Source of the DNA: Chitinophagaceae bacterium
GTDB lineage: Bacteria > Bacteroidota > Bacteroidia > Chitinophagales > Chitinophagaceae
Direction of reading: 5' to 3'
Assembly (NCBI GenBank): GCA_016719165.1
Contig: JADKAJ010000007.1
Coordinates: 100,261 to 164,260 of the forward strand
Length of the DNA: 64,000 nucleotides
Shown piece by piece: positions 54,881-63,641 of the stretch (its first letter is position 1; each line of letters begins with the position of its first letter). The notes under the pieces were generated by a model. It was not told the DNA's origin. It was given only the letters and a program-made list of their open reading frames with translations, and ran no database searches. The translations under genes and the position numbers were made by a program.

Positions 54881-57020
54881 TATTTGTATTTTTTTAAATG
54901 TTTGGCTTCTTCTACAGTGGCTGGCATTAAACTTACAGCAGTTCCACCACCCGGTGCCAGTTTCAGTTTTAAATTTGTTTTACTATCCACCAGAAATTTC
55001 TCAATTACATAAGCTTCGGGATTATCCTTCCAGTGGGCATTGTCTGCATCCCGGTAAATTGCAGCAATATATTTTTTCCCGGGATCCAGGAATGAAAGTG
55101 AAGTGGAAAAATTTCTCGCCAATTCATCCGTGATAGCACCTATAAACCAGTTATTACTGCCCTTAGCTTTCCGGGCTGTAATGATATAGTCCCCAGGTTC
55201 CGCATCCAGGATTTTGGTATCATCCCAATCTGCCGCCACATCCTTTATGAACTGGAATGCATCCATTTTTGCCTCATAGTTCTCCGGAAGATCGGCAGCC
55301 ATTTGCAAAGGGCTATACATTGTAACGTATAAGGCTAATTGCTTGGTCAGCGTAGTATGCACCTGTTCTGTTTTACCCGGATTGTAATAGTTCATTTTAA
55401 TCTTAAATATCCCTGGTGTATAGTCCATCGGCCCCCCATCAATCTGGTAAATGGAACGATTGTTTCATGGTCTGGTGGATTGCCCACACTCCATGCATTA
55501 AATTCATTTCCCCGGGCTGCTTCACTGGCTAACCAGTTGGTGTAAGTACGATGCAAACCGGTAAGCCGAACAGATTCATGCATATTAACCATGATATTGT
55601 AAGCGGCTGTTTTCTGCGCTACTCTTTCATAATGCTTTGTCATCCACTGCCCGTCATGGTGTTCACCGCGGGGAATAATTCTGCCCACATAGCCTGTTTT
55701 CACTGCATCATATCCAAATTGCTTCATAAAACGGTAAGCCGTATCCATCCATCTTTCATAGTTGGTAACAGCGCCTGAAGTTTCGTGATGCATGATAATT
55801 TTCACGCCTCTGGCAGCAGCATATTGCTGCAATTCTTTTACATCAAAATCAGGATAAGGTGTAACAAAATCAAAAACATCTTCCTTCCACTGACCAAACC
55901 AGTCTTCCCAACCGGTATTCCAGCCTTCTACCAGTACACTGCTAAATCCATTTTTGGCAGCAAAATCTATATAGCGTTTCACATTTGCAGTATTAGCTCC
56001 ATGAGGAACTCTGGTTGCTTGTTGCGAACCAACCTGCCCGCCACTATAATCCCAGCTACTTTTACCCACATGCATCTCCCACCATACACCTACATACTTT
56101 TGTGGTTTAACCCAGGATGGTGCATTCGCAACTTTTGAAGGCTCATTTAAATTTAAAATCATTTTTGAGGCCAATAGTTCTGCCGCTTTATCGCTAACAA
56201 TGATCGTTCTCCAGGGAGTTACTGATGGTGTTTGTAAATAGGCTTTGTTTCCAACTGCGTCGGGAACCAGGTGTGCATTGAAAGAAAAAGATGACTTATC
56301 GAGTACCAGGTTCATGGCCGGGTAATTTATTAATCCTGCCTCATGAATATTGATATAAATTCCGTCCACAGATTTCATCATTAATGGTGTCTGCACAGCA
56401 TTCTTATCAAAATAGGTTTTAGCATGTATTTCCTGTGCTGCACCTCCCCCGGTTGCATCAACACTACTCAGATTCGTAGTGTAATATGGGTATTCATTGG
56501 TATCATAATCACCGGGAATCCAAAATGCCTTGTGGTCTCCACTTACTCCAAATTGAGTTAATTCATCGGCGATAATAAAATGATTGAGTTTGGCCTGTTG
56601 GGGAAACGAATAACGAAATCCTATTCCTTCATCAAATACCCTGAAAATGATCTGCAGTTGAATTCCTGAACCTGAACGGTCGGAAAGTTTTACAACAAGT
56701 TGTTTGTAGTTGTTGCGGATCGAACTTACTTCACCCCAAACCGGTTGCCATGTTTCATCCGCAATAGATGAATCAATGCCTACCAGGTCAAATTTGACCA
56801 GTGATAATTCAGGACTCTTTAGTTTCATACCCAATCCTGAGGGTGTAATTGTTGTTTTCCCTTTATAAAAAACCTGGTATACCAGATCTCCGTTGGTTCT
56901 ATGTAGCAAACCAAGCTGAATATTATTATTGGGTGAACTGATATTTATTGACTGGTCGGCATAAACCAACTGAACTAGCCCGATCAATACAAGGCTGATC
57001 AGCAATCGTTTTAAAAGCAT
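54880..57020 (-). CDS. GH97 alpha-glucosidase/galactosidase-type glycosidase, frameshifted
   Basis: About 713 residues when repaired, the family's normal length. Signal peptide LVLIGLVQLVYA. The N-terminal beta-sandwich (IQLGLLHRTNGDLVYQVFYK) leads to the GH97 barrel with WKPQ-like region KYVGVWWEMHVGKSSWDY, VLVEGWNTGWEDWFGQWKED, IMHHETSG and MVNMHESVRLTGLHRTYTNW. The frame breaks in the run of six C (plus strand) at 55432-55437: a seventh base gives LMGGPMDYTPGIFKIKMNY and continuity with the C-terminal domain. The HHET segment fits the inverting alpha-glucosidase branch. First gene of a five-gene unit with SemiSWEET, HAD, LemA and DUF3137. An assembly error is likely. Confidence 0.88.
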
Positions 57021-57071
57021 GGCAAAAATTTACATGAAGGTAATACTTTTGTGTAAAAAGTACACATTTGG

Positions 57072-57816
57072 CTATCGTTTTTCAAACAGCCACCAGTGGC
57101 GTTTACGGGGCCTCACTTTATAATAGGTGCTGATATAGTTAGTGATGTGATCCATTGCTTCGTCAATACTGTCTGTTACCAGTACCAGGTTCATGTCTCC
57201 GGGTGAAATGGTATCTTGTTTTTCCATTTCTTGTATGGCCTCCAGCAAAGGATTATAATATTCCTTTCCAAATAAAACTATCGGAAAACGGGTTATGGTC
57301 TTTGTCTGTACCAGGGTCAGCGTTTCGAATAACTCATCCATTGTACCAAAACCACCAGGCATGATAATAAAAGCATAAGAATATTTTACCAGCAACACCT
57401 TCCGGACAAAAAATGTTCAAAAGTAACTGTCTTGTGCAGGTAAGGATTTGACTTCTGTTCAAAAGGTAGTTGAATATTACAACCAACAGATTTCCTCCGG
57501 ACTCAAAAGCTCCTCTGTTGGCTGCTTCCATTATACCTGGTCCGCCGCCAGTAATAGTTGTCATACCAGATTCTGCAATTCGTTTACCAAATTCCCTGGC
57601 TTGTATATAATAAGGGTGGTCCTCTTTAAACCTGGCTGAACCAAATACTGTGATACATGGTCCTGTGAAATGCAATGCCCTAAAGCCACTAATAAACTGC
57701 TTAAAAACCCGCCATGCAAAGAAAAGTTCATAGCCGCGGCTTTTAGGACCGTCCAAAAAAACATGCTCCTTTGGCCGGATAAGCACACTTTTTTTTTGTT
57801 TAACTGCTGCTTCCAT
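57072..57816 (-). CDS. LOG/TIGR00730-family protein, two frameshifts
   Basis: 248 residues when repaired. FTGPCITVFGSARFKEDHPY and TTITGGGPGIMEAANRGAFE are in the first frame; SVGCNIQLPFEQKSNPYLHK and TVTFEHF in a second; VRKVLLVKYSYAFIIMPGG and PGGFGTMDELFETLTLVQTK in a third. The breaks fall at 57489-57493 and in the A run at 57408-57413, one base missing at each. The PGGxGTxxE motif marks the LOG/nucleotide 5'-monophosphate nucleosidase family. Probably an intact gene in the organism. Confidence 0.85.
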
Positions 57817-57918
57817 AGTAAAATGTAAATTGCTACTGTTTTTGATTATTGTTCCGGATTACTATCGGTTTATAATATTTAAAATTACCCGCTTTTATCA
57901 ATAAAACACAAACATACT

Positions 57919-58640
57919 ATGCGTATTATATCCTATAATGTTAATGGCATAAGAGCTGCGATTAAAAAAGGGTTTATTGACTGGTTAAAAACCAACCCTG
58001 CTGATGTGATATGTGTGCAGGAAACAAAGGCAGTTAAAGGCGACGTAGATACAAAATTGCTGAATGATTTAGGCTATTATGATTATTGGTACAGTGCCCA
58101 AAAGAAAGGATACAGCGGTGTGGCGGTATTCAGTAAGATAAAACCTGATAAAGTTGAAGTCGGTAACGGACACGGTCCAAGTGACGATGAGGGCAGGGTG
58201 ATACAATTAGACTTTGGAGATATAAGGCTTATTAACGCATATTTCCCCAGTGGCACCAGTGGCGATGAAAGACAGGACTTCAAATATGCATGGCTTGATG
58301 AATGTTTCACCTGGCTAAATAAATTGAAAAAAAAACATCCTAAACTTATTCTTTGCGGTGACTATAATATTGCCCATAAGGAAATCGATATTCATGACCC
58401 GAAAGGAAAAAAAATTCATCCGGATTTTTGCCGGCGGAAAGAGAATGGCTGACAAAATTGCTGGAAAGTGGCTGGGTAGACACTTTTCGTGAATTTCATC
58501 CTGAGCCCCACCGGTACAGCTGGTGGAGCCAGCGTTTTCCTACCGTACGATTGAATAATAAGGGCTGGAGGATTGACTATATAAATGTTACCGGAACCTT
58601 TAAAAAACACCTCAAGGATGCAGAAATCTTCCTGATATAA
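57919..58640 (+). CDS. xth: Exodeoxyribonuclease III, frameshifted
   Basis: 240 residues when repaired. MRIISYNVNGIRAAIKKGF, VICVQETKAVKGDVDTKL, LINAYFPSGTSGDERQDFKY and LILCGDYNIAHKEIDIHDP give the EEP-nuclease core with the metal-binding Asn, Glu, Asp and Asn. The A run at 58407-58414 is one base short: with nine A the frame continues as NSSGFLPAEREWLTKLLESG and then RYSWWSQRF and NKGWRIDYINVTG, with the final catalytic Asp region. It repairs abasic sites and trims 3' ends. As read, the second half is lost. Confidence 0.9.
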
Positions 58641-58687
58641 AGCATTCTGATCATTGCCCGGTGTATTTAGAAATTAAAATTTAATCC

Positions 58688-59502
58688 TTATTTTTTTCCC
58701 ATAGAATAGTTGAATGAAAATTGATAAATAGGTAATCCATATTGAATTTCGGGAGCCTTGGTGTATTTGTAATAAATAGCTTTAATGTTTACCAACCCAT
58801 TTATTTCAATTCCAAATCCTGCAGAATATCCCTTATAAAACCCATTCGTTTTAATGCCAGGAATGAACTCTTCAATTTGAACAGGGTTACTTTTACAAAT
58901 ATGATATCTCATTATTAACCAAAAAATTCCTATATTTTTCGAATTTGACCTTTCCCATGCCCCGGTCTGGAATATAAACCAGTTGTGGCAAAGCTATTTA
59001 GGAAATTTATGGGCTTACCAGTTAACGGGTTACTAACGGGTCCAATTCTTACACCTGTTAATACCCGTTCTCCAAACTGATACAAAAGCCCTGATTTTGT
59101 GATTCTCTCCCCCTTTCTAAAAAAAATTACTCCTTCCACACTTATATTAATAAGGCCGCTCAAAGGATTAATATACTGATTAACCAAATGGTCATTGCTT
59201 CCGTGAAAGCTGTCCACTGCTATTGTTATTTTGAAATGAATTATTGCTGACTCCGCTGTAAAAGGAAAGAGGAACTGCAAACCTGCCGGGTTCTCCTATA
59301 AATAGCCGGATAAATCTTGCACTGGCATTAACCTGTCCATTATTTACAATATCTATAAATCCTGAGGTAAATATTTCCGGCTTGTACTCTTTTGTTTTAC
59401 CGGTTGGGGTGGTCGGCTTAGTTAGAGTTGTGTCTTTCTTTATCTGCCCGTTGCAAAAACCAACAAAGATAAAACATAATAATATCGGCAAAAAGATACC
59501 AT
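58688..59502 (-). pseudogene. Outer-membrane barrel-like protein B, several frameshifts
   Basis: About 270 residues if repaired. A likely start is the ATG at 59502 (MVSFCRYYYVLSLLVFATG, signal-like), then in other frames QIKKDTTLTKPTTPTGKTKE, RFIRLFIGEPGRFAVPLSFY and SGVSNNSFQNN; DHLVNQYINPLSGLINISVE and GVIFFRKGERITKSGLLYQF; and KGYSAGFGIEINGLVNIKAI, ending FSFNYSMGKK. Alternating strand patterns suggest an outer-membrane barrel. Breaks lie near 59455-59459, 59220 and 58970. Either a decayed gene or one hit by assembly errors. I know no homologue. Confidence 0.5.
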
Positions 59503-59522
59503 GTAAGAAGCTAAGTACTTGA

Positions 59523-60328
59523 CTAATGATCAAAAATTCTTTCCCTTTTTTTATTAAAAAAATACCGTATCCCCAGGCTGAGATAATTATTGTTCTGGCT
59601 GTAATGCACCTTGGCGGTAAACTGTGGCAGGTCAGGGTAAAAGTAAGATCGGTTCTTTCCAATTTTTTGTGCCAATATGGTAGTTCAGATCAATACCAAG
59701 TATTGTTCTTTTAGAAGCCTTTAATTTACAGCCAAGGGTAAATGTGTTTTCAATTTTTATATCATAACTATTATGGCCGTCATCTTTACCTTTATAAAAA
59801 TCTGTATAGCCTTCATACACCGTATATAGTACACCGGTTTGATTAAATACTTGGAACAATCGTGAACCTTCAGGGTTTGGCCAGTAAACACTGGATATCC
59901 GGCAAAATACCAATATAAAAACGGTATTTATATCTTGCAAAAACAATATCTAAATAACACAGATAAGGAAGTCTTCAAATCAAAAGAGCTCCAAATCCAT
60001 TTCTCAAAGTAGCAAAATCCTTTCCATTTCTGGGAAATCCATTATTTGCCGGATCCATGTCGGTATTACTCCATCCATCCTGAACAAAATACACTGCGTT
60101 GCGCAACCCCACACCTAACTCAAATCTTTTTGCCGAATCAATGGCTTTTTCCCAAAAAAGATTTAGGGCCACAACCTGGTTTCGCTTGTGTGGCAGATTT
60201 ACATAACTGCTGTCAAATATTGTTTTCGCCTTAGGTGTAACACCCCCTTCTAACCCAATCGAAAAAAAAGTATTGTTTTGTGCGAAAACAAAAAGGAAAT
60301 AAAACAAAAACATTAAAATTACTTTCAT
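59523..60328 (-). pseudogene. Outer-membrane barrel-like protein A, several frameshifts
   Basis: About 268 residues if repaired, from the ATG at 60328 (signal peptide MKVILMFLFYFLFVFAQ). First frame: TFFSIGLEGGVTPKAKTIFD, FELGVGLRNAVYFVQDGW, TLRNGFGALL. Then in shifted frames FDLKTSLSVLFRYCF, ARYKYRFYIGI, NTFTLGCKLKASKRTILGID, LNYHIGTKNW, and finally FTAKVHYSQNNNYLSLGIRY before the stop at 59525-59523. The shifts are at or next to T runs near 59985 and 59943 and at about 59660. A PorT-like barrel fold is plausible. It sits 20 bases before gene B. Confidence 0.5.
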
Positions 60329-60384
60329 ATAATATAGTTTGATAATCGTAACCGGTATTAAAACATACCGGTTACTGAAATATT

Positions 60385-61696
60385 TTATCTGCACCGGGCA
60401 GTTACAGGAGTATTAATTGCCAAAACTGGTATAGTTTTTTCATACATGCCTTTATAAGAAAAGGAAAAAGATAAAAAATGCATCGCTTTTGTTAAAGCAA
60501 GGGCAAACGGTATTATTCCTTCATTGCGAGAAAGTTTTACTTTTTTTGTATGTTCTTTAAACCCCACTACAGGAACTATTAAACTGGCATCGACCGGGTA
60601 ATCCACTTTATTACATACATCCCATTGGCGGGTACAAAATTCTATTCCCACTTTTCCCCTTCTGTCTTTTCCTGTTATTTTCCCGTTACTATTTCTTTTG
60701 TAAAGTTTTGCCTTCCCTCTTATTTTGGTGTTACTGGCTTTCATGTCAAAAGTGACACTTCGCTGTTCTAATTTATATCCTATCACTCTATCTCCGCTAT
60801 TCGTAAGAAACCCATCATACTTATTATTCCTTGCAACGCCTTCCTGGCCTGGCCCACAGTCTGCCATCATAGCCCGTACGCCTTCCACCACTGTAACTAT
60901 AGCAGTTAGTATAAGTGCTGCATCTTTAATCCTTGCAAGTGTTTTGAATACCTTATCCCAATCAATCATATGTGGGTAATAACTATTCTTCAAAAAAGGA
61001 AAAGTCAGTGCAACAGAAAACTTTGCTGCGCCAGGGTTTGAGTTAAATTTCAAGCTTCGGGCTGTATAATCCCGAAAACCGTCTAAAAGGGTTTCGTCCA
61101 CATTCTCATCCCTTATTTCAAAACCAACATTTTCATCTATACAACTCCAGAATTCTTCATCAATATCTTCCATCAGGCTGGGGTCCTGATCAATCTGCGG
61201 TTCAGGTTCTGCCAGCCAGTCGGTTACCAATTGGTTAATATGAACTCTGTAAGAAGTAAAATTCAACTGGCTTTCAAAATATACTGAGGCATATTCTTCC
61301 GGATATATAAAATAGTTGCTCTCCAGAAGATCCTCGGCACAGTCAACCTGTTCTTGGTTTCCTTCCACCGGGTCTTCACAAAGTCCCAATTGGTATGCTG
61401 AAATTAAGATCGCTGCCAAATGCTCGCATAAGCTGTCCCATCTTGCATTCAGTTCTTCCAGATCATCGCCACTTCCAAAAGCGTACCCAGTTCTCATAAG
61501 AGGGAACCCCGTTATTTATATATACGTCTGTCATAGCATTAGCAACCCTGCCTTCAATTACCAGTTTATAATCGTTCATAGCCGATTTGTGTTCATTAAT
61601 GATATCCTGTAGTTCGGATGTTACAGTCAGACATTGCGCATTTATTTTTATACCCACAATAAGGGATAGTAAAAAAACAATTATTATCTTTTTCAT
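60385..61696 (-). CDS. Secreted protein of unknown function, frameshifted
   Basis: About 436 residues if one extra A (T on the coding strand) is removed from the run at 61477-61480, giving ENWVRFGSGDDLEELNARW. The N-terminus MKKIIIVFLLSLIVGIKINA is a signal peptide. The next 190 residues are acidic and helical (ESNYFIYPEEYASVYFESQ, MEDIDEEFWSCIDENVG); about 270-295 is hydrophobic (DAALILTAIVTVVEGVRAMM); the rest is basic and strand-rich (DMKASNTKIRGKAKLYKRNS). I recognise no family. It heads a three-gene set with barrel-like proteins A and B. Confidence 0.6.
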
Positions 61697-62035
61697 AAAA
61701 GAAGTTTAAAGTGTGTTATTAATAGCAGCGCAACAATATGTTGCACCATTACCTACCTGGTTTATGGGCCATTCAAAACACAAACCCGGGCAGCGGTCGG
61801 TATTTATTCTGCCCCTACTGTTTATCATTTTATGCGCATCTTATCTGATAAACAGTAGCTACTTCAGTTAAACTAGTCAATAAAACATACTAAAGAGAAA
61901 CACTTAAAAAAGGAGAATTGATCAATATCTTCTTTACCGAAATTCAAATATTTTGAAACCGCATCAAAAAAATAACAGATAATTTGTTTAGGATAAAATT
62001 GTTTTTGTTTAGTTTTATTACTAAACCTTACTGTT
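61697..62035. other. Intergenic region with a hairpin and regulator promoter
   Basis: 339 bases between the secreted-protein gene (minus) and the XRE regulator (plus). A perfect 12-bp inverted repeat, CTACTGTTTATC (61815-61826) and GATAAACAGTAG (61847-61858), spaces 20 bases. The last 60 bases hold the operator-like repeat described below. No gene is visible. Confidence 0.55.
62007..62026 (+). promoter_or_regulatory. Operator-like palindrome before the XRE regulator
   Basis: GTTTAGT (62007-62013), six bases, ACTAAAC (62020-62026): a perfect 7-bp inverted repeat ending 9 bases before the ATG. The half-site TTTGTTTAG also occurs at 61983-61991. This is a likely binding site for the regulator itself. 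Confidence 0.5.
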
Positions 62036-62332
62036 ATGGAACCTTCAAAAATTATTGGTCAAAATATTATGACCTGTCGTGAAATAAGTGGAATTAAACA
62101 AGAGATGTTGGCAAAACATCTTGGTATATCCAAAGGCAGAATGAGCCAGATAGAAAATGGAGAATGTAGAGAACTTACCATTAACAGATTACAATGTATT
62201 GCCAACTATATTGGTACAGATTTTTTTACTCTTTTATCCCCCCCCGCTTGGATTACTCAAAGAAACAGATGGGTTAAAAAACCCCAACTCTGCCTACATT
62301 ACATAACTAACAAATATTTTCCTGCGGCATGA
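62036..62332 (+). CDS. XRE-family helix-turn-helix regulator
   Basis: 98 residues as read. Residues 1-70 are an HTH_3 domain: IIGQNIMTCREISGIKQEML, AKHLGISKGRMSQIENGECR and LTINRLQCIANYIGTDFFTL. After the run of eight C at 62238-62245 the sequence looks unlike protein; with seven C it would read PLGLLKETDGLKNPNSAYIT and stop at 62306. So the C-terminus is doubtful, the DNA-binding domain is not. A palindrome just upstream suggests autoregulation. Confidence 0.75.
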   Translation: MEPSKIIGQNIMTCREISGIKQEMLAKHLGISKGRMSQIENGECRELTINRLQCIANYIGTDFFTLLSPPAWITQRNRWVKKPQLCLHYITNKYFPAA

Positions 62333-62633
62333 TCGTTTATAACGTAACAATCAAGTAAATCACTCAATAGTTACCGACTGGCTTACCTGGTTAAAGGAAG
62401 AGCATATACCAGATTTGATAGGTACTGGCTGCTTTAGTCATGCGACTATATTACACCTTATTGAAGCTGATGATGAGGAAGGCATAACCTATGCTGTACA
62501 ATATCATGCAGAATGTAAGGGGTTATACAACCGGTATATAGAAAAATTTGCGGATGAAATGAGAAAAAAGGGGATGGAGAAATGGGGTAATCAATTCATA
62601 GCTTACCGCACAGTAATGCAGGTTGTGAATTGA
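62329..62633 (+). CDS. DUF4286-family protein, frameshifted
   Basis: 101 residues when repaired. The ATG at 62329 gives MIVYNVTIK and then a TAA; adding one G near 62356 (AAGTAA to AAGGTAA) continues as VNHSIVTDWLTWLKEEHIP, DLIGTGCFSHATILHLIEAD and GITYAVQYHAECKGLYNRYI. The pattern (MIVYNVT, WLxWxKEEHIP, TYAVQY) is that of DUF4286, small cytoplasmic proteins of unknown function found across Bacteroidota. Without repair it would start no earlier than 62415. Confidence 0.75.
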
Positions 62634-62866
62634 GTGTGCAAAAGAATATTTACAAGCCTCTGTATATAATAAACAGTTGTATATTTCTCTCAAACCCTTG
62701 TTCTGCCTGAATTTCATTGATCATTTTACAAAACCCGCTACAGTAAAGGCTTTCAGCGTTTGTGGCAGATAATGCGGCTAAATACAGGAAAATGACAAAC
62801 CTCTAAAATCCTTGTCCCTTGCGGTTTCGGGGCTTTTAATACAAAAAAAAAGGAGAATAAAAATTT

Positions 62867-62896
62867 TTTGCCGGTATCAAAAAGCGTCTAAATTTG
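62867..62896 (+). promoter_or_regulatory. Promoter of the HU gene
   Basis: TTTG (62867-62870), 18 bases, TAAATTTG (62889-62896), close to the ideal Bacteroidota promoter. Transcription would start near 62902, 28 bases before the ATG at 62930. Confidence 0.7.
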
Positions 62897-62929
62897 TCGC
62901 TGTTAGCAAAACATTCAAAAATACAAATC

Positions 62930-63199
62930 ATGAACAAAGCTGAATTGATCGCAAAGGTGGACGATGATGCAGGTATTACCAAGACTCAGGCAAATGCTGC
63001 CCTTCATTCTTTTGTAGATGCTGTTACAAAAACATTAAAAGGTGGTGGCAAGGTTACTCTGGTTGGTTTTGGTACTTTCTCAGTATCTAAAAGGGCAGCC
63101 CGTAATGGCCGCAACCCGCAAACAGGTGCTGTTATTAAAATTAAAGCTAAAAAAGTTGCTAAGTTTAAAGCTGGTAAAGAACTCTCCAGCAAAATGTAG
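62930..63199 (+). CDS. HU-family DNA-binding protein
   Basis: 89 residues from the ATG at 62930; an in-frame TTG-type start at 62894 lies inside the promoter. NKAELIAKVDDDAGITKTQA, VGFGTFSVSKRAARNGRNPQ and TGAVIKIKAKKVAKFKAGKE are the classic HU signature, with the DNA-intercalating arm around RNGRNPQTG. It forms dimers that bend and compact DNA. Strong promoter and terminator; probably highly expressed. Confidence 0.97.
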   Translation: MNKAELIAKVDDDAGITKTQANAALHSFVDAVTKTLKGGGKVTLVGFGTFSVSKRAARNGRNPQTGAVIKIKAKKVAKFKAGKELSSKM

Positions 63200-63233
63200 T
63201 CCGATTGCTATTGGATGTACCATTTACCTTATT

Positions 63234-63275
63234 AAAAAGCTCCTGTGCTTATTTCAGTGCCGGAGCTTTATTTTT
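63234..63275 (+). terminator. Terminator of the HU gene
   Basis: AAAGCTCC (63236-63243) pairs with GGAGCTTT (63262-63269), with an 18-base loop that can fold further, followed by ATTTTT. Its T-tract overlaps the -7-like box TATTTTTG (63269-63276) of the next gene. Confidence 0.8.
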
Positions 63276-63276
63276 G
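63269..63276 (+). promoter_or_regulatory. -7 box of the THX gene, inside the HU terminator
   Basis: TATTTTTG fits TAnnTTTG and lies 30 bases before the THX start codon. It is formed by the end of the HU terminator stem and its T-tract. No TTTG is found at the -33 distance. Confidence 0.4.
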
Positions 63277-63306
63277 TACTAAATATAATAACTAAAATAA
63301 ATTACC

Positions 63307-63437
63307 ATGGGAAGAGGAGATAAGAAAACTGCTAAAGGAAAACGTTTCAAAGGTTCATTCGGTAAGAGCCGTCCAGTTACACCAACTGCAGCAAAAAGAA
63401 AGCAGCCGCTAAAAAAGTAAATAAATTAACTGGCTAA
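63307..63437 (+). CDS. Ribosomal protein THX-like, frameshifted at its end
   Basis: Begins MGRGDKKTAKGKRFKGSFGK, a short, very basic protein typical of THX (bTHX), a small-subunit ribosomal protein. As read it ends at 63420 after KRKQPLKK. One more A in the run at 63393-63397 gives AAKKKAAAKKVNKLTG, a more typical tail, and a stop at 63435-63437 (43 residues). It binds near the top of the 30S head. Confidence 0.75.
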
Positions 63438-63575
63438 AGTTGATGAGGTTGAAAGAATCTTGTCAGCTTGTTAATGAATTTTCCGGCTGCATATTGGGGC
63501 GTACATAGTCTGCCATTTTGTTTACTGAAAATACGTTACCTGCATGGCAACTTGCCATTCATTTGACAGAGGTAT

Positions 63576-63614
63576 ATTAATTTTAACACTCCCCGGAGGA
63601 GCGTTAAAATTAAT
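63576..63614. terminator. Long hairpin, probable bidirectional terminator
   Basis: A 17-bp inverted repeat with one mismatch: ATTAATTTTAACACTCC (63576-63592) and GGAGCGTTAAAATTAAT (63598-63614), loop CCGGA. It lies 28 bases past the end of the minus-strand coiled-coil gene. Confidence 0.7.
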
Positions 63615-63641
63615 TTATCTTTTTTATCCCTGTTTGAATAA

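Noticed and set aside
61815..61858. Terminator for the secreted-protein cassette
   Set aside because: The 12-bp inverted repeat has a 20-base loop, no T-run, and lies upstream of the cassette's start rather than after its end.
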